In this document: piece after piece, positions 20,108 through 28,452 of the stretch | Layout: every line of letters begins with the position of its first letter | Position numbering within the stretch: the first letter of the stretch is position 1 | NCBI RefSeq assembly: GCF_010092425.1 | Contig: NZ_CP048030.1 | Span: 1,809,501 to 1,873,500, forward strand | DNA: 64,000 nt | From: Sinimarinibacterium sp. NLF-5-8 | GTDB taxonomy: Bacteria; Pseudomonadota; Gammaproteobacteria; Nevskiales; Nevskiaceae | Direction: 5' to 3' | The notes under the pieces: model-generated | Seen by the model: only the letters and a program-made list of their open reading frames with translations | What the model was told of the DNA's origin: nothing | Databases searched by the model: none | Position numbers and translations under genes: made by a program

Positions 20108-20493
20108 CAATATCTCCGGTCGGCTGCCCGCTGACCGCGCGGCGCCCATTCCATTGCCCCGGTGCGCCACAGATACAGCAGCGCCACAAACAGGATGCTC
20201 AGGAACACGAGGATTTCGATATAGCCTGCCCAGCCGGTTTCGCGCGCGGCAACACCCCAGGCCAGCACATAGGCGACTTCGAGATCAAAGACGACGAACA
20301 AAACGGCCATCAGATAAAACTTGGCCGACATGCGATAGCGCGCGCCGCCGGTCGAGATGATGCCCGACTCATAGGTGTCCAGCGTTGCCTGCGTCATCTG
20401 GGTGCGTGGCCCCAGCATCCACGACAACCCCAGCATCGCGATCACCAGTCCAAAGACCAGCGCCGAATACAACACCAGCTGGCCAACATCCAT
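20107..20493 (-). CDS. nuoA: NADH-quinone oxidoreductase (complex I) subunit A
   Basis: A 128-residue, three-helix membrane subunit and the first gene of the nuo operon. Family markers are [21 protein letters not shown] and the acidic [11 protein letters not shown] in TM2. I prefer the ATG at 20493 ([10 protein letters not shown]), which has GGAG seven bases upstream; an in-frame ATG at 20505 would add MEQA. NuoA sits with NuoH and NuoJ at the quinone-chamber junction. The upstream 240 bp hold a possible promoter and an inverted repeat. Confidence 0.95.
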   Translation of the reverse strand: MDVGQLVLYSALVFGLVIAMLGLSWMLGPRTQMTQATLDTYESGIISTGGARYRMSAKFYLMAVLFVVFDLEVAYVLAWGVAARETGWAGYIEILVFLSILFVALLYLWRTGAMEWAPRGQRAADRRY

Positions 20494-20538
20494 GGCTTGC
20501 TCCATTGCTTGATTCGCATTGAAAACGATCAGGCGCGC

Positions 20539-20567
20539 ATCAGATACTTCAAATGAATAAGCGTCAA
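20539..20567 (-). promoter_or_regulatory. Possible sigma-70 promoter for nuo
   Basis: On the minus strand a TTGACG hexamer (20567-20562, five of six consensus bases) is followed 17 bp later by TCTGAT (20544-20539, four of six). It would start transcription some 35-40 bp ahead of nuoA. A second, weaker pair (TTGCAT then TCTAAC, also 17 bp apart) lies just upstream. Both are read by eye only. Confidence 0.35.
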
Positions 20568-20593
20568 TCCCAGTGATGTGTTAGATCAGGATT

Positions 20594-20622
20594 ATGTTAG
20601 AAATGCAACCCTCACCTAACAT
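20594..20622. promoter_or_regulatory. Inverted repeat upstream of nuo (possible operator)
   Basis: Perfect 7-bp inverted repeat ATGTTAG (20594-20600) and CTAACAT (20616-20622), separated by 15 bp. A further GTGTTAG lies about 20 bp away, giving repeated GTTAG elements. It sits in the 243-bp gap between nuoA and the divergent Mpo1-like gene, just upstream of the possible nuo promoter. I do not recognise the regulator; it could be an operator for nuo or chance. Confidence 0.35.
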
Positions 20623-20736
20623 CATGTTGGTCCACACGACGCCGAATCCGATTTAAAGTCACCACCCGAAGCGCCTGCATTTGCCGCGACCACCGCAGAC
20701 CAGGGCACCCCGCCGCATGCCACCACGAGGCTCGCC

Positions 20737-21045
20737 ATGACCACCACCGACTACGCCACTTTTGCCGAGTTCTATCCTTACTACCTCTCCGAACACAGCA
20801 ATCGCACCTGCCGCCGCCTGCACTTCATCGGCAGCAGCCTGGGGGTGATTTTGCTGGTGCTGGCCGTGATCACGGTCAACGGCTGGCTCATCCTCGCCGC
20901 GCTCATCCAAGGCTACGCCTGGGCCTGGGTCGGACACTTTTTCTTTGAGCACAACAAACCGGCCACATTCAAATACCCACTGCTGTCGTTTCGTGGCGAT
21001 TGGGTCATGTGGTGGCAGATGCTCACCGGCAAAATCCGCTTTTAG
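20737..21045 (+). CDS. Mpo1-like (DUF962) small membrane protein
   Basis: A 102-residue protein with two or three hydrophobic helices. It resembles the DUF962/Mpo1-like family: an N-terminal FAEFYPYYLSEHSNRTCRRLHF and a central VGHFFFEHNKPATFKYP, whose histidines match the conserved His pattern of the family; the yeast member Mpo1 is an Fe-dependent dioxygenase in fatty-acid alpha-oxidation. The bacterial function is not established. It is divergent from nuoA and lies 54 bp before mnmG, same strand. Confidence 0.8.
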   Translation: MTTTDYATFAEFYPYYLSEHSNRTCRRLHFIGSSLGVILLVLAVITVNGWLILAALIQGYAWAWVGHFFFEHNKPATFKYPLLSFRGDWVMWWQMLTGKIRF

Positions 21046-21099
21046 CCGCGCGCGCTTAAAATAGGCGCCTTGTTTGTTCAAGCTTTAGTGCGCGCGCCC

Positions 21100-22992
21100 A
21101 TGAAAACCCGCTTCAATACCTTTGATGTCATCGTCGTTGGCGGCGGTCACGCCGGCGCCGAGGCCGCCATGGCCGCCGCACGCAGCGGCGCGCGCACCCT
21201 GCTGCTCACGCAAAACATCGAAACCCTGGGGCAAATGTCCTGCAACCCCGCCATTGGCGGCATCGGCAAAGGGCACCTAGTCAAAGAAATCGACGCCTTG
21301 GGCGGCCTCATGGGCAAAGCCGCCGATCGCGGCGGCATCCAGTTTCGGATGCTCAACGCCTCCAAAGGCCCGGCGGTGCGCGCCACCCGCGCGCAGGCCG
21401 ATCGCATGCTCTACAAATGGGCGGTGCGCGAGGCGCTCGAAAATCAGGCCAACCTCGAACTGTTCCAACAAGAAGTTGATGATCTGATTATTGAAAACCA
21501 CCGCGTCAGCGGCGTGATCACGCGCGTCGGTTTGCAGTTTTACGCGCGCGCGGTGGTGCTCACGGTGGGCACTTTTTTGGGGGGCAAAATCCATGTGGGC
21601 TTACAAAACCACGCCGGAGGCCGCGCGGGCGATGCGCCCAGCCTGCCGCTGGCGGCCAAACTGCGCGAGCTGCATCCGCGCGTAGGTCGCCTCAAAACCG
21701 GCACGCCGCCGCGCATCGATGGCCGCACGATCAACTGGAGCATCCTCGACCAACAGCCGGGCGACACGCCGATTCCGGTTTTTTCGTTCATGGGCAGCGC
21801 CGCCGACCACCCGCAGCAAGTCGCCTGCCACATCACCCACACCAACGAGCAAACCCACGCCATCATCCGCGAAGGCTTTGATCGCTCACCGATGTTCACC
21901 GGCATCATCGAAGGCACCGGCCCGCGCTACTGCCCCAGCGTTGAAGACAAAATCAACCGCTTTGCCGACCGCGACCGCCACCAGATTTTTTTAGAGCCCG
22001 AAGGGCTGCGCACCCACGAGATTTATCCCAACGGCATTTCCACCTCACTGCCGTATGACATTCAAGAACGCTTTGTCCGCACCATTCGCGGCATGGAAAA
22101 CGCGCGCATCACCCGCCCTGGCTATGCCATTGAATACGACTACTTTGATCCGCGCGATTTAAAGCGCTCGCTCGAAACCCAGCCCATCGCCGGCCTGTTT
22201 TTTGCCGGACAAATCAACGGCACCACCGGCTACGAAGAAGCCGCCGCGCAGGGCTTGCTGGCGGGCATCAACGCAGCGCGCCAATGCCGCGATCAAGAGC
22301 CGTGGCTGCCGCAGCGTCACGAGGCGTATATCGGCGTGCTGATTGATGATCTGATCACGCTGGGCACCAATGAGCCGTATCGCATGTTCACCTCGCGCGC
22401 CGAACACCGCCTGCTGCTGCGCGAGGACAACGCCGACCGCCGCTTGACCCCCGTTGGCCGCGAACTCGGCCTGGTCGATGACGCGCGCTGGCAGGTGTTC
22501 AGCGAAAAAGCCGAAGCCATCGAACGCGCGCGCGAACACGTCACCAGCCAGTGGCTCAAACCGGCACAGCTCAAACATGCGCAAATCGTTGAAGTCTTTG
22601 GGGAACCGCCGCAAGACAGCGGCTTGTCTGGCCTGGATCTGCTGCGCCGCCCGCAAGGCAGTTTTGCGGTACTGCAACAGCTTGGCATTGCCGATGCCGA
22701 TATCCCGGCCGTGATCGCCGAACAGGTTGAAATTGACACCAAATACGCCGGCTATATCGAGCGCGCGCAACACGAAATCGACCGCAATCGCCGCTTTGAA
22801 AGTGCCGAATTACCGGCTGACCTGGATTACAAGGCCGTCAGCGGCCTGTCCAATGAGGTTCGGCAAAAACTCGAAACCCATCGCCCGCAAACCGTCGGCC
22901 AGGCCGGACGCATCTCTGGCGTCACCCCGGCAGCGGTGTCGATGCTGCTGATTCATTTGAAGAAAACCGGCACGCTGCGGCGGATGGCATAA
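21100..22992 (+). CDS. mnmG: tRNA uridine-5-carboxymethylaminomethyl modification enzyme MnmG (GidA)
   Basis: A 630-residue FAD protein (E. coli 629) that with MnmE modifies U34 of certain tRNAs. The N-terminal dinucleotide-binding motif [34 protein letters not shown]-type FAD contacts and the C-terminal [18 protein letters not shown] helical domain are all present. I start at ATG 21100 ([11 protein letters not shown]); the frame is open to an upstream TTG at 21070 without support. In related genomes mnmG is followed by rsmG, parA and parB; here rsmG and parA are absent and a YgjP-type gene converges on it 8 bp downstream. Confidence 0.97.
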   Translation: MKTRFNTFDVIVVGGGHAGAEAAMAAARSGARTLLLTQNIETLGQMSCNPAIGGIGKGHLVKEIDALGGLMGKAADRGGIQFRMLNASKGPAVRATRAQADRMLYKWAVREALENQANLELFQQEVDDLIIENHRVSGVITRVGLQFYARAVVLTVGTFLGGKIHVGLQNHAGGRAGDAPSLPLAAKLRELHPRVGRLKTGTPPRIDGRTINWSILDQQPGDTPIPVFSFMGSAADHPQQVACHITHTNEQTHAIIREGFDRSPMFTGIIEGTGPRYCPSVEDKINRFADRDRHQIFLEPEGLRTHEIYPNGISTSLPYDIQERFVRTIRGMENARITRPGYAIEYDYFDPRDLKRSLETQPIAGLFFAGQINGTTGYEEAAAQGLLAGINAARQCRDQEPWLPQRHEAYIGVLIDDLITLGTNEPYRMFTSRAEHRLLLREDNADRRLTPVGRELGLVDDARWQVFSEKAEAIERAREHVTSQWLKPAQLKHAQIVEVFGEPPQDSGLSGLDLLRRPQGSFAVLQQLGIADADIPAVIAEQVEIDTKYAGYIERAQHEIDRNRRFESAELPADLDYKAVSGLSNEVRQKLETHRPQTVGQAGRISGVTPAAVSMLLIHLKKTGTLRRMA

Positions 22993-23000
22993 GCCTGCTC

Positions 23001-23771
23001 TCAGCGCCGCCGCTTGCCCGACAAATACGCATGCAAAGTGTTGCCGTGCTGACGCAGCCATTGCCGATGCAACAAGAAATCCGGCATCCGCTGCGCAACA
23101 CAGGCCCAAAACGCATCGGAGTGATCCATATGCAGCCGATGACACAACTCATGGATCACCACATAGCGAAACACCTCGGGCGGCGCCATCAGCAAGCGCC
23201 ATGACAAGGTGATCGCGCCATCGGCGCTGCAACTGCCCCATTGCGAGATCGGATCGCCCATCGTCAGCGTCCGCCAGGTCACGCCCAGTGCAGTGGCCTC
23301 GGCATCGAGCCACTGGCGCGCCTCGCGCGCAGCCCTGTCCATCAGCGCACGCTTGAGCGCGCGCGCCATCCGCACCGCATCGTCGCGCTGCGAGGGCGGC
23401 ACAAAAACCGTCACCAGCGACGGCTCGATCCGCACCTGGATCTGCCGCAGCGTGGCAGGCGCCACATCGACCAGAACCGGCGCGCCATACAACAGAATCT
23501 CATCCCCGCCATCCCAGCGCGCCGCAGGCGGCAATATCGGCGCGCGCGCCGCCAGCTGTTCCAGCTTGTCGCGTACCCACGCCTCCCGCGATTGCAAAAA
23601 GCGCAAGGCATCGGCGCGCGCCACAAAGCGCGGGTAGATCAGCCGGACCTCACGCCCCGGCCGCACTTCAATGCGAACATTGCGCGCACGGGTGCTGATG
23701 CGCTCGATCAGTTGATAATCGCGCCCAAACAGCTCCAGCTGATCTGGCTCCGACGGCCCAAACAGGCTCAT
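23001..23771 (-). CDS. YgjP-type metallopeptidase-like protein (DUF45/M48 family)
   Basis: A 256-residue protein of the YgjP family. The N-terminal half contains a strand-rich region with VPPSQRDDAVRMARALKRA; the C-terminal half has the family block GDPISQWGSCSADGAITLSW and the zinc-metallopeptidase motif HELCHRLHMDHSDAFW (about residues 209-224), with His-Glu-x-x-His and a downstream His/Asp. Physiological substrates of this family are unknown. It is convergent with mnmG and transcribed leftward away from the candidate origin. Confidence 0.85.
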   Translation of the reverse strand: MSLFGPSEPDQLELFGRDYQLIERISTRARNVRIEVRPGREVRLIYPRFVARADALRFLQSREAWVRDKLEQLAARAPILPPAARWDGGDEILLYGAPVLVDVAPATLRQIQVRIEPSLVTVFVPPSQRDDAVRMARALKRALMDRAAREARQWLDAEATALGVTWRTLTMGDPISQWGSCSADGAITLSWRLLMAPPEVFRYVVIHELCHRLHMDHSDAFWACVAQRMPDFLLHRQWLRQHGNTLHAYLSGKRRR

Positions 23772-23789
23772 GGACGTATCCGCACCGAT

Positions 23790-24172
23790 TCTTGAATCAA
23801 CGATGATTTTTTCATCATTTCAATCCATAATCATTGTTTTTAAAGCACTTTTTGCCATGATCCCGCACATTGTCCACAGGCTTATCCTGCCCCTTTGTGC
23901 ATAACTTGCGCCGCGCCACAGGGGCCTGCACATTTTTTACGCAAAGCAAGAAAACATCATTGTTTCAAAAAGATTTTATGATCAATTCCCGCACCTTATC
24001 CACACCCTTGTCCCGTCCATCTGTTGATAACCCGGCTTTTTGGACGGACGAACCGATGCGCCAAAAAGGTTATTTTTTAAGCATCACAATCTAACCTTCT
24101 TGTTTACATGGCTGTTTTTACAATCACCCCAGACTTATCCACACGCTTATCCGGCGCTGCTGTGCATAAGCA
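23790..24172. other. oriC: Candidate chromosomal replication origin (oriC)
   Basis: A 400-bp gene-free, AT-rich stretch in an otherwise GC-rich window. It holds two perfect DnaA boxes TTATCCACA (23996-24004 and 24135-24143), and one-mismatch boxes TTGTCCACA (23870-23878), TGTGCATAA (23896-23904 and 24161-24169, reverse strand) and TGTTGATAA (24022-24030, reverse strand). AT-rich stretches at about 23800-23855 and 24060-24130 could be unwinding elements. Neighbours mnmG and parB are classic origin markers. Function is inferred: no dnaA is in the window, and a non-origin DnaA-titration locus is the alternative. Confidence 0.75.
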
Positions 24173-24973
24173 CTACCGCACCAGATAGCCGATCCGGGCC
24201 AACACGCCGTCGAGCTCGTCCAGCGAGTGAAACCTGACGCGCACCTCGCCCTTGCCACTCGTGTCCGCCTGCACCGTGACCGGACAGGCCAGGTGATCGG
24301 ACAGTTCGCGCTCCAGCACCTTCCAGTCTCCCGGCTTGCCAGGCTTGAAAACCAGCTTGCGCGCGCGCAAAGCCGCCAGCTTGCGCTCCAGCTGACGCAC
24401 CGAAAGACGCTGGCGAACCGCCACGTCCGCCCATCGCAGTTGCTCGCCCGGCGGCAACCCCGCCAGGCTTTTGGCGTGCCCCAGATGCAGATGAGCCGCG
24501 TTGACCAGTGCCTGTACCGGTTCGGCAAGATTGAGCAAGCGCAGATAGTTGCTGACGTATTCGCGCGATTTGCCAACGCGCTCGCCAATTTCTTCATGCG
24601 TCAGTTCGAACAATTCGCCCAGTCGCTTCAAGCCCGCTGCGGTTTCAATCGGCGTGAGTGACTCACGTTGCAGGTTTTCGATCAAGCCAATGACAAACGC
24701 TTCTGTATCCGACAGATCATCCCGCACAATCGCCGGAATCTCATGCAGACCTGCCTGCTGTGCAGCGCGCCAGCGCCGCTCCCCCGCAAGCAGCTCAAAC
24801 CCCCATACGCGGGTGCGCAGCACCACCGGCTGAACCACGCCGGAAGTCTTGATGCTCTCGGCCAGTTCGGTCAGTGCCGCCGGATCAAAATAACGCCGCG
24901 CCTGCTGACTGCCAGGACGGATCAGATCAATAGGCACCGCACGCACCGGCGCGGCCTGTACTTGTGAGTTCAT
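24173..24973 (-). CDS. parB: ParB/Noc-family chromosome partitioning protein
   Basis: A 266-residue ParB with N-terminal CTP-binding/ParB domain: IRPGSQQARRYFDP, GVVQPVVLR and the GERRWRAAQQAG box (about residues 65-76), followed by IENLQRESLTPIE and the helix-turn-helix HEEIGERVGKSREYVSNYLRLL that reads parS. The C-terminal part contains a dimerisation-like segment. No parA lies on either side and no consensus parS was noticed by eye. Its stop codon is three bases from a DnaA box of the candidate origin, toward which it is transcribed. The first residues MNSQVQ are short compared with most ParB proteins, which carry an arginine-bearing ParA-stimulating tail. Confidence 0.92.
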   Translation of the reverse strand: MNSQVQAAPVRAVPIDLIRPGSQQARRYFDPAALTELAESIKTSGVVQPVVLRTRVWGFELLAGERRWRAAQQAGLHEIPAIVRDDLSDTEAFVIGLIENLQRESLTPIETAAGLKRLGELFELTHEEIGERVGKSREYVSNYLRLLNLAEPVQALVNAAHLHLGHAKSLAGLPPGEQLRWADVAVRQRLSVRQLERKLAALRARKLVFKPGKPGDWKVLERELSDHLACPVTVQADTSGKGEVRVRFHSLDELDGVLARIGYLVR

Positions 24974-25078
24974 GCCCCTATTGTAAGAGGCACATCACGA
25001 TGATCTGCGTAAACTTGCCATTAATCGCTAAAATAGCGCCGTTTGTGCCATGCACACTATCTGAACCAGAGGATTGCC

Positions 25079-26065
25079 ATGCTCTCGTCCGCGATGAACC
25101 CCGACCTTGACCACCAGCGTGAAGTGTTGGAAGCGATCACACCGCAGGTCGCCGCCTTCATGCAGCGCCACATTGACGCGCGCAAACTGTGGATGCCCAG
25201 TGAGCTGCTGCCTGCGCAAGACCTGCCCGACATTGATTACGACGCCGAAATCGCCGCGCTGCGCGCGCGCGCGCAAGGGCTGCCCGACAGCATCCGCGTT
25301 GCCCTGGCACTGAACCTGCTGACCGAAGAAGGCCTGCCGCATTTTCACCGCCTCATCACCCAATACATGGGACACGAAGGCGTGTGGGCACAGTGGAACA
25401 ACCTGTGGACCGCCGAAGAAGACCGCCACGGCTGCATCCTGCGCGACTATGTCCGCGACGCCCGCCTGTTCGACATGCGCGCGCTCGAACAGATGCAATA
25501 CGAATACATCGCCGCCGGCTTCAATCCCGACTGGAAAGCCGACCCGTATCGCCTGCTCGCCTACACCAGCCTGCAAGAAAAGGCGACCCAAACCTCACAC
25601 GCCAACGCCGGCCGTATCGCCGGGCAATACGATCCACAGCTGCAACGCATCATGGCGCACATCTGCGCCGATGAATCCCGCCACTACCAGTTTTATCGCG
25701 ACAGCTTTTCGGCCATTCTGGAACTGGACACCAACCGCGCATTGGCTTCACTGGCAGCAGTCGCGCCTGCGCTGGCCATGCCCGGCCACAACATCGCCAA
25801 CTACGCACACATGTCCGAAGTCGAACGCCGAGCCGGCATCTACGGCCCTCGCGAATACCTCAAACTGGTCGAAGAACTGCTCAGCCACTGGGCCATCGGC
25901 AAACTCGAAGGGCTCTCTGCCGTGGGACGTGCCGCACAGGACAAAGTCATGCAACTGCCCAAACGACTCCGGCGCATGGCCGAGTATGTCGAAACCAAAG
26001 CCCATTCCCGCAGCTTCTCGTTCGACTTCATCTACCAGCGCGCATTCGAAATGGCCGCAGGCTAA
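25079..26065 (+). CDS. Acyl-[ACP] desaturase (soluble di-iron, DesA-like)
   Basis: A 328-residue ferritin-like di-iron protein resembling plant stearoyl-ACP desaturase and mycobacterial DesA1/DesA2. Iron-ligand motifs are visible: EEGLPHFH (first helix glutamate), TAEEDRHGCILRDY (E-x-x-R/E-x-x-H type, near residues 110-123) and ADESRHYQFYR. It should introduce a double bond into acyl chains on acyl-carrier protein, in the cytoplasm, using reduced ferredoxin. The start at 25079 has AGAGGA upstream; an in-frame start at 25043 lacks this. Its stop overlaps the convergent acylphosphatase stop. Confidence 0.85.
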   Translation: MLSSAMNPDLDHQREVLEAITPQVAAFMQRHIDARKLWMPSELLPAQDLPDIDYDAEIAALRARAQGLPDSIRVALALNLLTEEGLPHFHRLITQYMGHEGVWAQWNNLWTAEEDRHGCILRDYVRDARLFDMRALEQMQYEYIAAGFNPDWKADPYRLLAYTSLQEKATQTSHANAGRIAGQYDPQLQRIMAHICADESRHYQFYRDSFSAILELDTNRALASLAAVAPALAMPGHNIANYAHMSEVERRAGIYGPREYLKLVEELLSHWAIGKLEGLSAVGRAAQDKVMQLPKRLRRMAEYVETKAHSRSFSFDFIYQRAFEMAAG

Positions 26066-26337
26066 CGGCGAATCTCAAACCCGACCCCATCCTGCGCCTG
26101 CTCGGTTGCCTGCCATTCCACCCGCACCACCTGCGCGCGCGCAGGGCCTCGATGCAACCACAGGCGCAAGGCTTCCAGCGCAGCAGGTGCACCCTGCGCC
26201 TGGCCTTCAACGGTTGCATCGTCACAATTGCAAACCCAGCCATCAATGCCGTTTTGCAACGCAAACTCGCGCGTGGACTGGCGGAAAAAAACGCCTTGCA
26301 CACGACCATAAACCTTGAAACGATAAGATTGCCGCAC
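26062..26337 (-). CDS. Acylphosphatase
   Basis: A 91-residue acylphosphatase, the normal size, hydrolysing acyl phosphates. The signature YGRVQGVFFRQSTREFA gives the phosphate loop and catalytic arginine, and GWVCNCDDATVEGQAQG the catalytic asparagine. I place the start at GTG 26337 because GGAGG lies five bases before it; the ATG at 26427 in frame would run into the divergent gene at 26369 and yield an oversized protein. It converges on the acyl-ACP desaturase with overlapping stops. Confidence 0.88.
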   Translation of the reverse strand: MRQSYRFKVYGRVQGVFFRQSTREFALQNGIDGWVCNCDDATVEGQAQGAPAALEALRLWLHRGPARAQVVRVEWQATEQAQDGVGFEIRR

Positions 26338-26368
26338 TTGATCCTCCCCCACCTTTAAGAGGTCACCC

Positions 26369-27058
26369 ATGTTCGAGCGCCTGCGCCGGTTGACCGGCAA
26401 AAAGAACAACAAATCCATCGCCCCCAACCCGGCAGACGATCAAGGCGACCACCTGACATTGGCCGCCGAGATTCCCATCGGCCAGGATCAGCCGCTATGG
26501 CGCGTACAGCTGCAAATGATCACCGAACCGCACGCCGACGGCGAACGCCTGCGCCTGCGCGCACATGTACAAACCAACTTTGCCAGCGCCCTGCGCCCGG
26601 CCCTGCAAGCAGCCAACCCATCCCGAATCGAGCGTCCGGCCCTGTCCCACGGCAGCAAAAATACCGCCCTGACCCTTGCCCAACGTGCAGGCGGCCTGGC
26701 TCAGCGCATGACCGCACAAGCGCTCAAGATTCCCGCCATCCGCACCATGGCCGAACCGCTGTTAAAACTCGATCTGAACACATGGATCGAAATCCAGGCC
26801 TCCACCGCCTCCCTCGCTGAAGGCAGTCACGACCTGCTACCACAGCAAGACAAACTCGCCGCACTCGGCATCCGCCCCAAACGCGCCGAAGACCAGCCCA
26901 TGGCCGAATCCTGGGCCGGCGAAGTCGGCGACGGCTTTGCCCAGGTTTCAGTGTTGCAGATCGACAAAAAACACCTCCCCGCATCCTTGCGAAAATCACT
27001 GGGAACCCAGGCATTCTCACTCGCAGCAGCCATCGTCAATACCGCTCAACAGCGATAG
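26369..27058 (+). CDS. Hypothetical protein
   Basis: A 229-residue protein I do not recognise. It starts MFERLRRLTGKKNNKS (basic), has no signal peptide or membrane helix, and contains a middle helical region (LAQRAGGLAQRMTAQALKIPA) and a later acidic stretch. RBS AAGAGG precedes the ATG by six bases. It is divergent from the acylphosphatase gene (31 bp between starts) and stands alone, followed by the integrase remnant on the other strand. Codon use looks like its neighbours, so it is probably native and expressed. Confidence 0.7.
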   Translation: MFERLRRLTGKKNNKSIAPNPADDQGDHLTLAAEIPIGQDQPLWRVQLQMITEPHADGERLRLRAHVQTNFASALRPALQAANPSRIERPALSHGSKNTALTLAQRAGGLAQRMTAQALKIPAIRTMAEPLLKLDLNTWIEIQASTASLAEGSHDLLPQQDKLAALGIRPKRAEDQPMAESWAGEVGDGFAQVSVLQIDKKHLPASLRKSLGTQAFSLAAAIVNTAQQR

Positions 27059-27108
27059 GCCGCAACCATGGCGCCCCCCATGGTTTGATCGATCGCCGCT
27101 TCGGTGTT

Positions 27109-28032
27109 TTAGGCAATCGTGCTAAAGATCACATCTGTGCGCGATGCCCCTTGCTCGCCATAGTCGTGCAGTTGCAAAGCCCGGCGCTTGTTGTCACGTC
27201 CAGGCTCACCGAAAAAGATCAGGTCGGTATCAATGGGACGCACCGGGTTGTTCAGCGCCTCACGAAACAGCCGGGTTGCCTCGACCGTCAGGGGAACGGT
27301 ACGCGACATCGTATTCTTCGTTTCCTGGAGGCGCACCACGCGCCGGTCAAGATCGACCTAGTTCCGGCGCAGGCCCGTAATCTCCGAAGAGCGCATTCCT
27401 GTTTCGAGCGCGATGCGCACGATCCAGCCGGGCATCGGGTTCGAGTGAGCATCGACCACCGCCATCAGGCGGGTTTCTTCCTCTCGCGTGAGCCGTCGAT
27501 CCCGTCCAGGGCTGGGCGCTGGACGGCGAATGCTTTGCACGGGGTTGTAGGTCAGGCCGATGCCCCATTCCTTGATCGCCACGTTGAACAGGTGGCCGAG
27601 CAATGCGAGATCGAGACGTACCGTGTTGGGCGAACGGAGCTTGGGGGCAGGCTTGCCCTGGGCGTCCTTGCGATCCAGGCCAGCGAGCCGGTCGTCGCGG
27701 TACTTGGCGATCAGCTCCGGTGTCAGCGCGGCCAGCGAATACTTGCCCAGGTTCTGCATCAACGGCTTCGCGTGTCTCGCGTCGCTGTCGGCCGATGCCG
27801 GGCGCTTGGTTGGGGAGACTTCAGCCAGGTAACGCTTGAGCGCGTCGGCAACGGTCATGCGTTCGGCGGGGGCGCGCTGGATATAGACGCCGCGCACCAT
27901 CTCGTCTTCGGTGCGACGCGCCCAATCCTCGGCGTCGCGTTTGGTGCGGAAGGTCTTGCCTGTGGCCGGCCATCCCGTCTTGCCGATGAGCGCTTTCCAC
28001 GTGCCTGGGGGTGTCTTGACGATGGTCGCCAT
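27109..28032 (-). pseudogene. Tyrosine integrase remnant (phage-type), truncated with in-frame stop
   Basis: N-terminal arm and core-binding parts of a phage-type tyrosine recombinase are readable from ATG 28032: TGKTFRTKRDAEDWARR, then the SAM-like region with PNTVRLDLALLGHLFNVA, then LETGMRSSEITGLRRN. A TAG at 27358-27360 follows; the same frame continues with VDLDRRVVRLQETKNT and PLTVEATRLF, so the TAG likely replaces CAG. Homology ends near 27150 before the catalytic H-x-x-R and Tyr region. It lies 74 bp from the 3' end of tRNA-Ile(CAT), the usual geometry for tRNA-targeting integrases. Surrounding DNA shows no other phage gene. Confidence 0.85.
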
Positions 28033-28106
28033 TCGGTTGCTCCAGAACAGGGCTCGTGTACTGCCACTGTACCGAAACTGTACCGACGCGCCAGCGCAAG
28101 CAAAGA

Positions 28107-28183
<77 letters not shown>

Positions 28184-28452
28184 GCACTTGCGACTCGGTG
28201 ACTTGATTTGCCGCGATGAAAAAACAGCCCTGGCGCGCGAAAGCCACAGGCGGCCAACAGGGGGCGGCATGGTGGCAGCCTGACTCTGCCAGCGTCAAGC
28301 AATCCACGGGCTGTTGAGGCCTTGGGGTCTGCCGACACCGGCACCGGCCTGAATTCGTGCGTCGCCTCCTCCGTATGCGGTCTGTACGCACAGGCGCAAG
28401 CCGCTAGAATGATCGCCATCACTATCCATAACAAAGATCGTCGGCGCAGGGG

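Noticed and set aside
23790-24172. parS sites within or near the origin region
   Set aside because: I looked for TGTTTCACGTGAAACA-like palindromes by eye around parB and found none; TGTTTCAAAAAG at 23961 only shares the first half.
27358-27360. Programmed amber read-through or pyrrolysine in the integrase
   Set aside because: The gene also loses its catalytic end, so decay explains the TAG; nothing else suggests stop-codon recoding.
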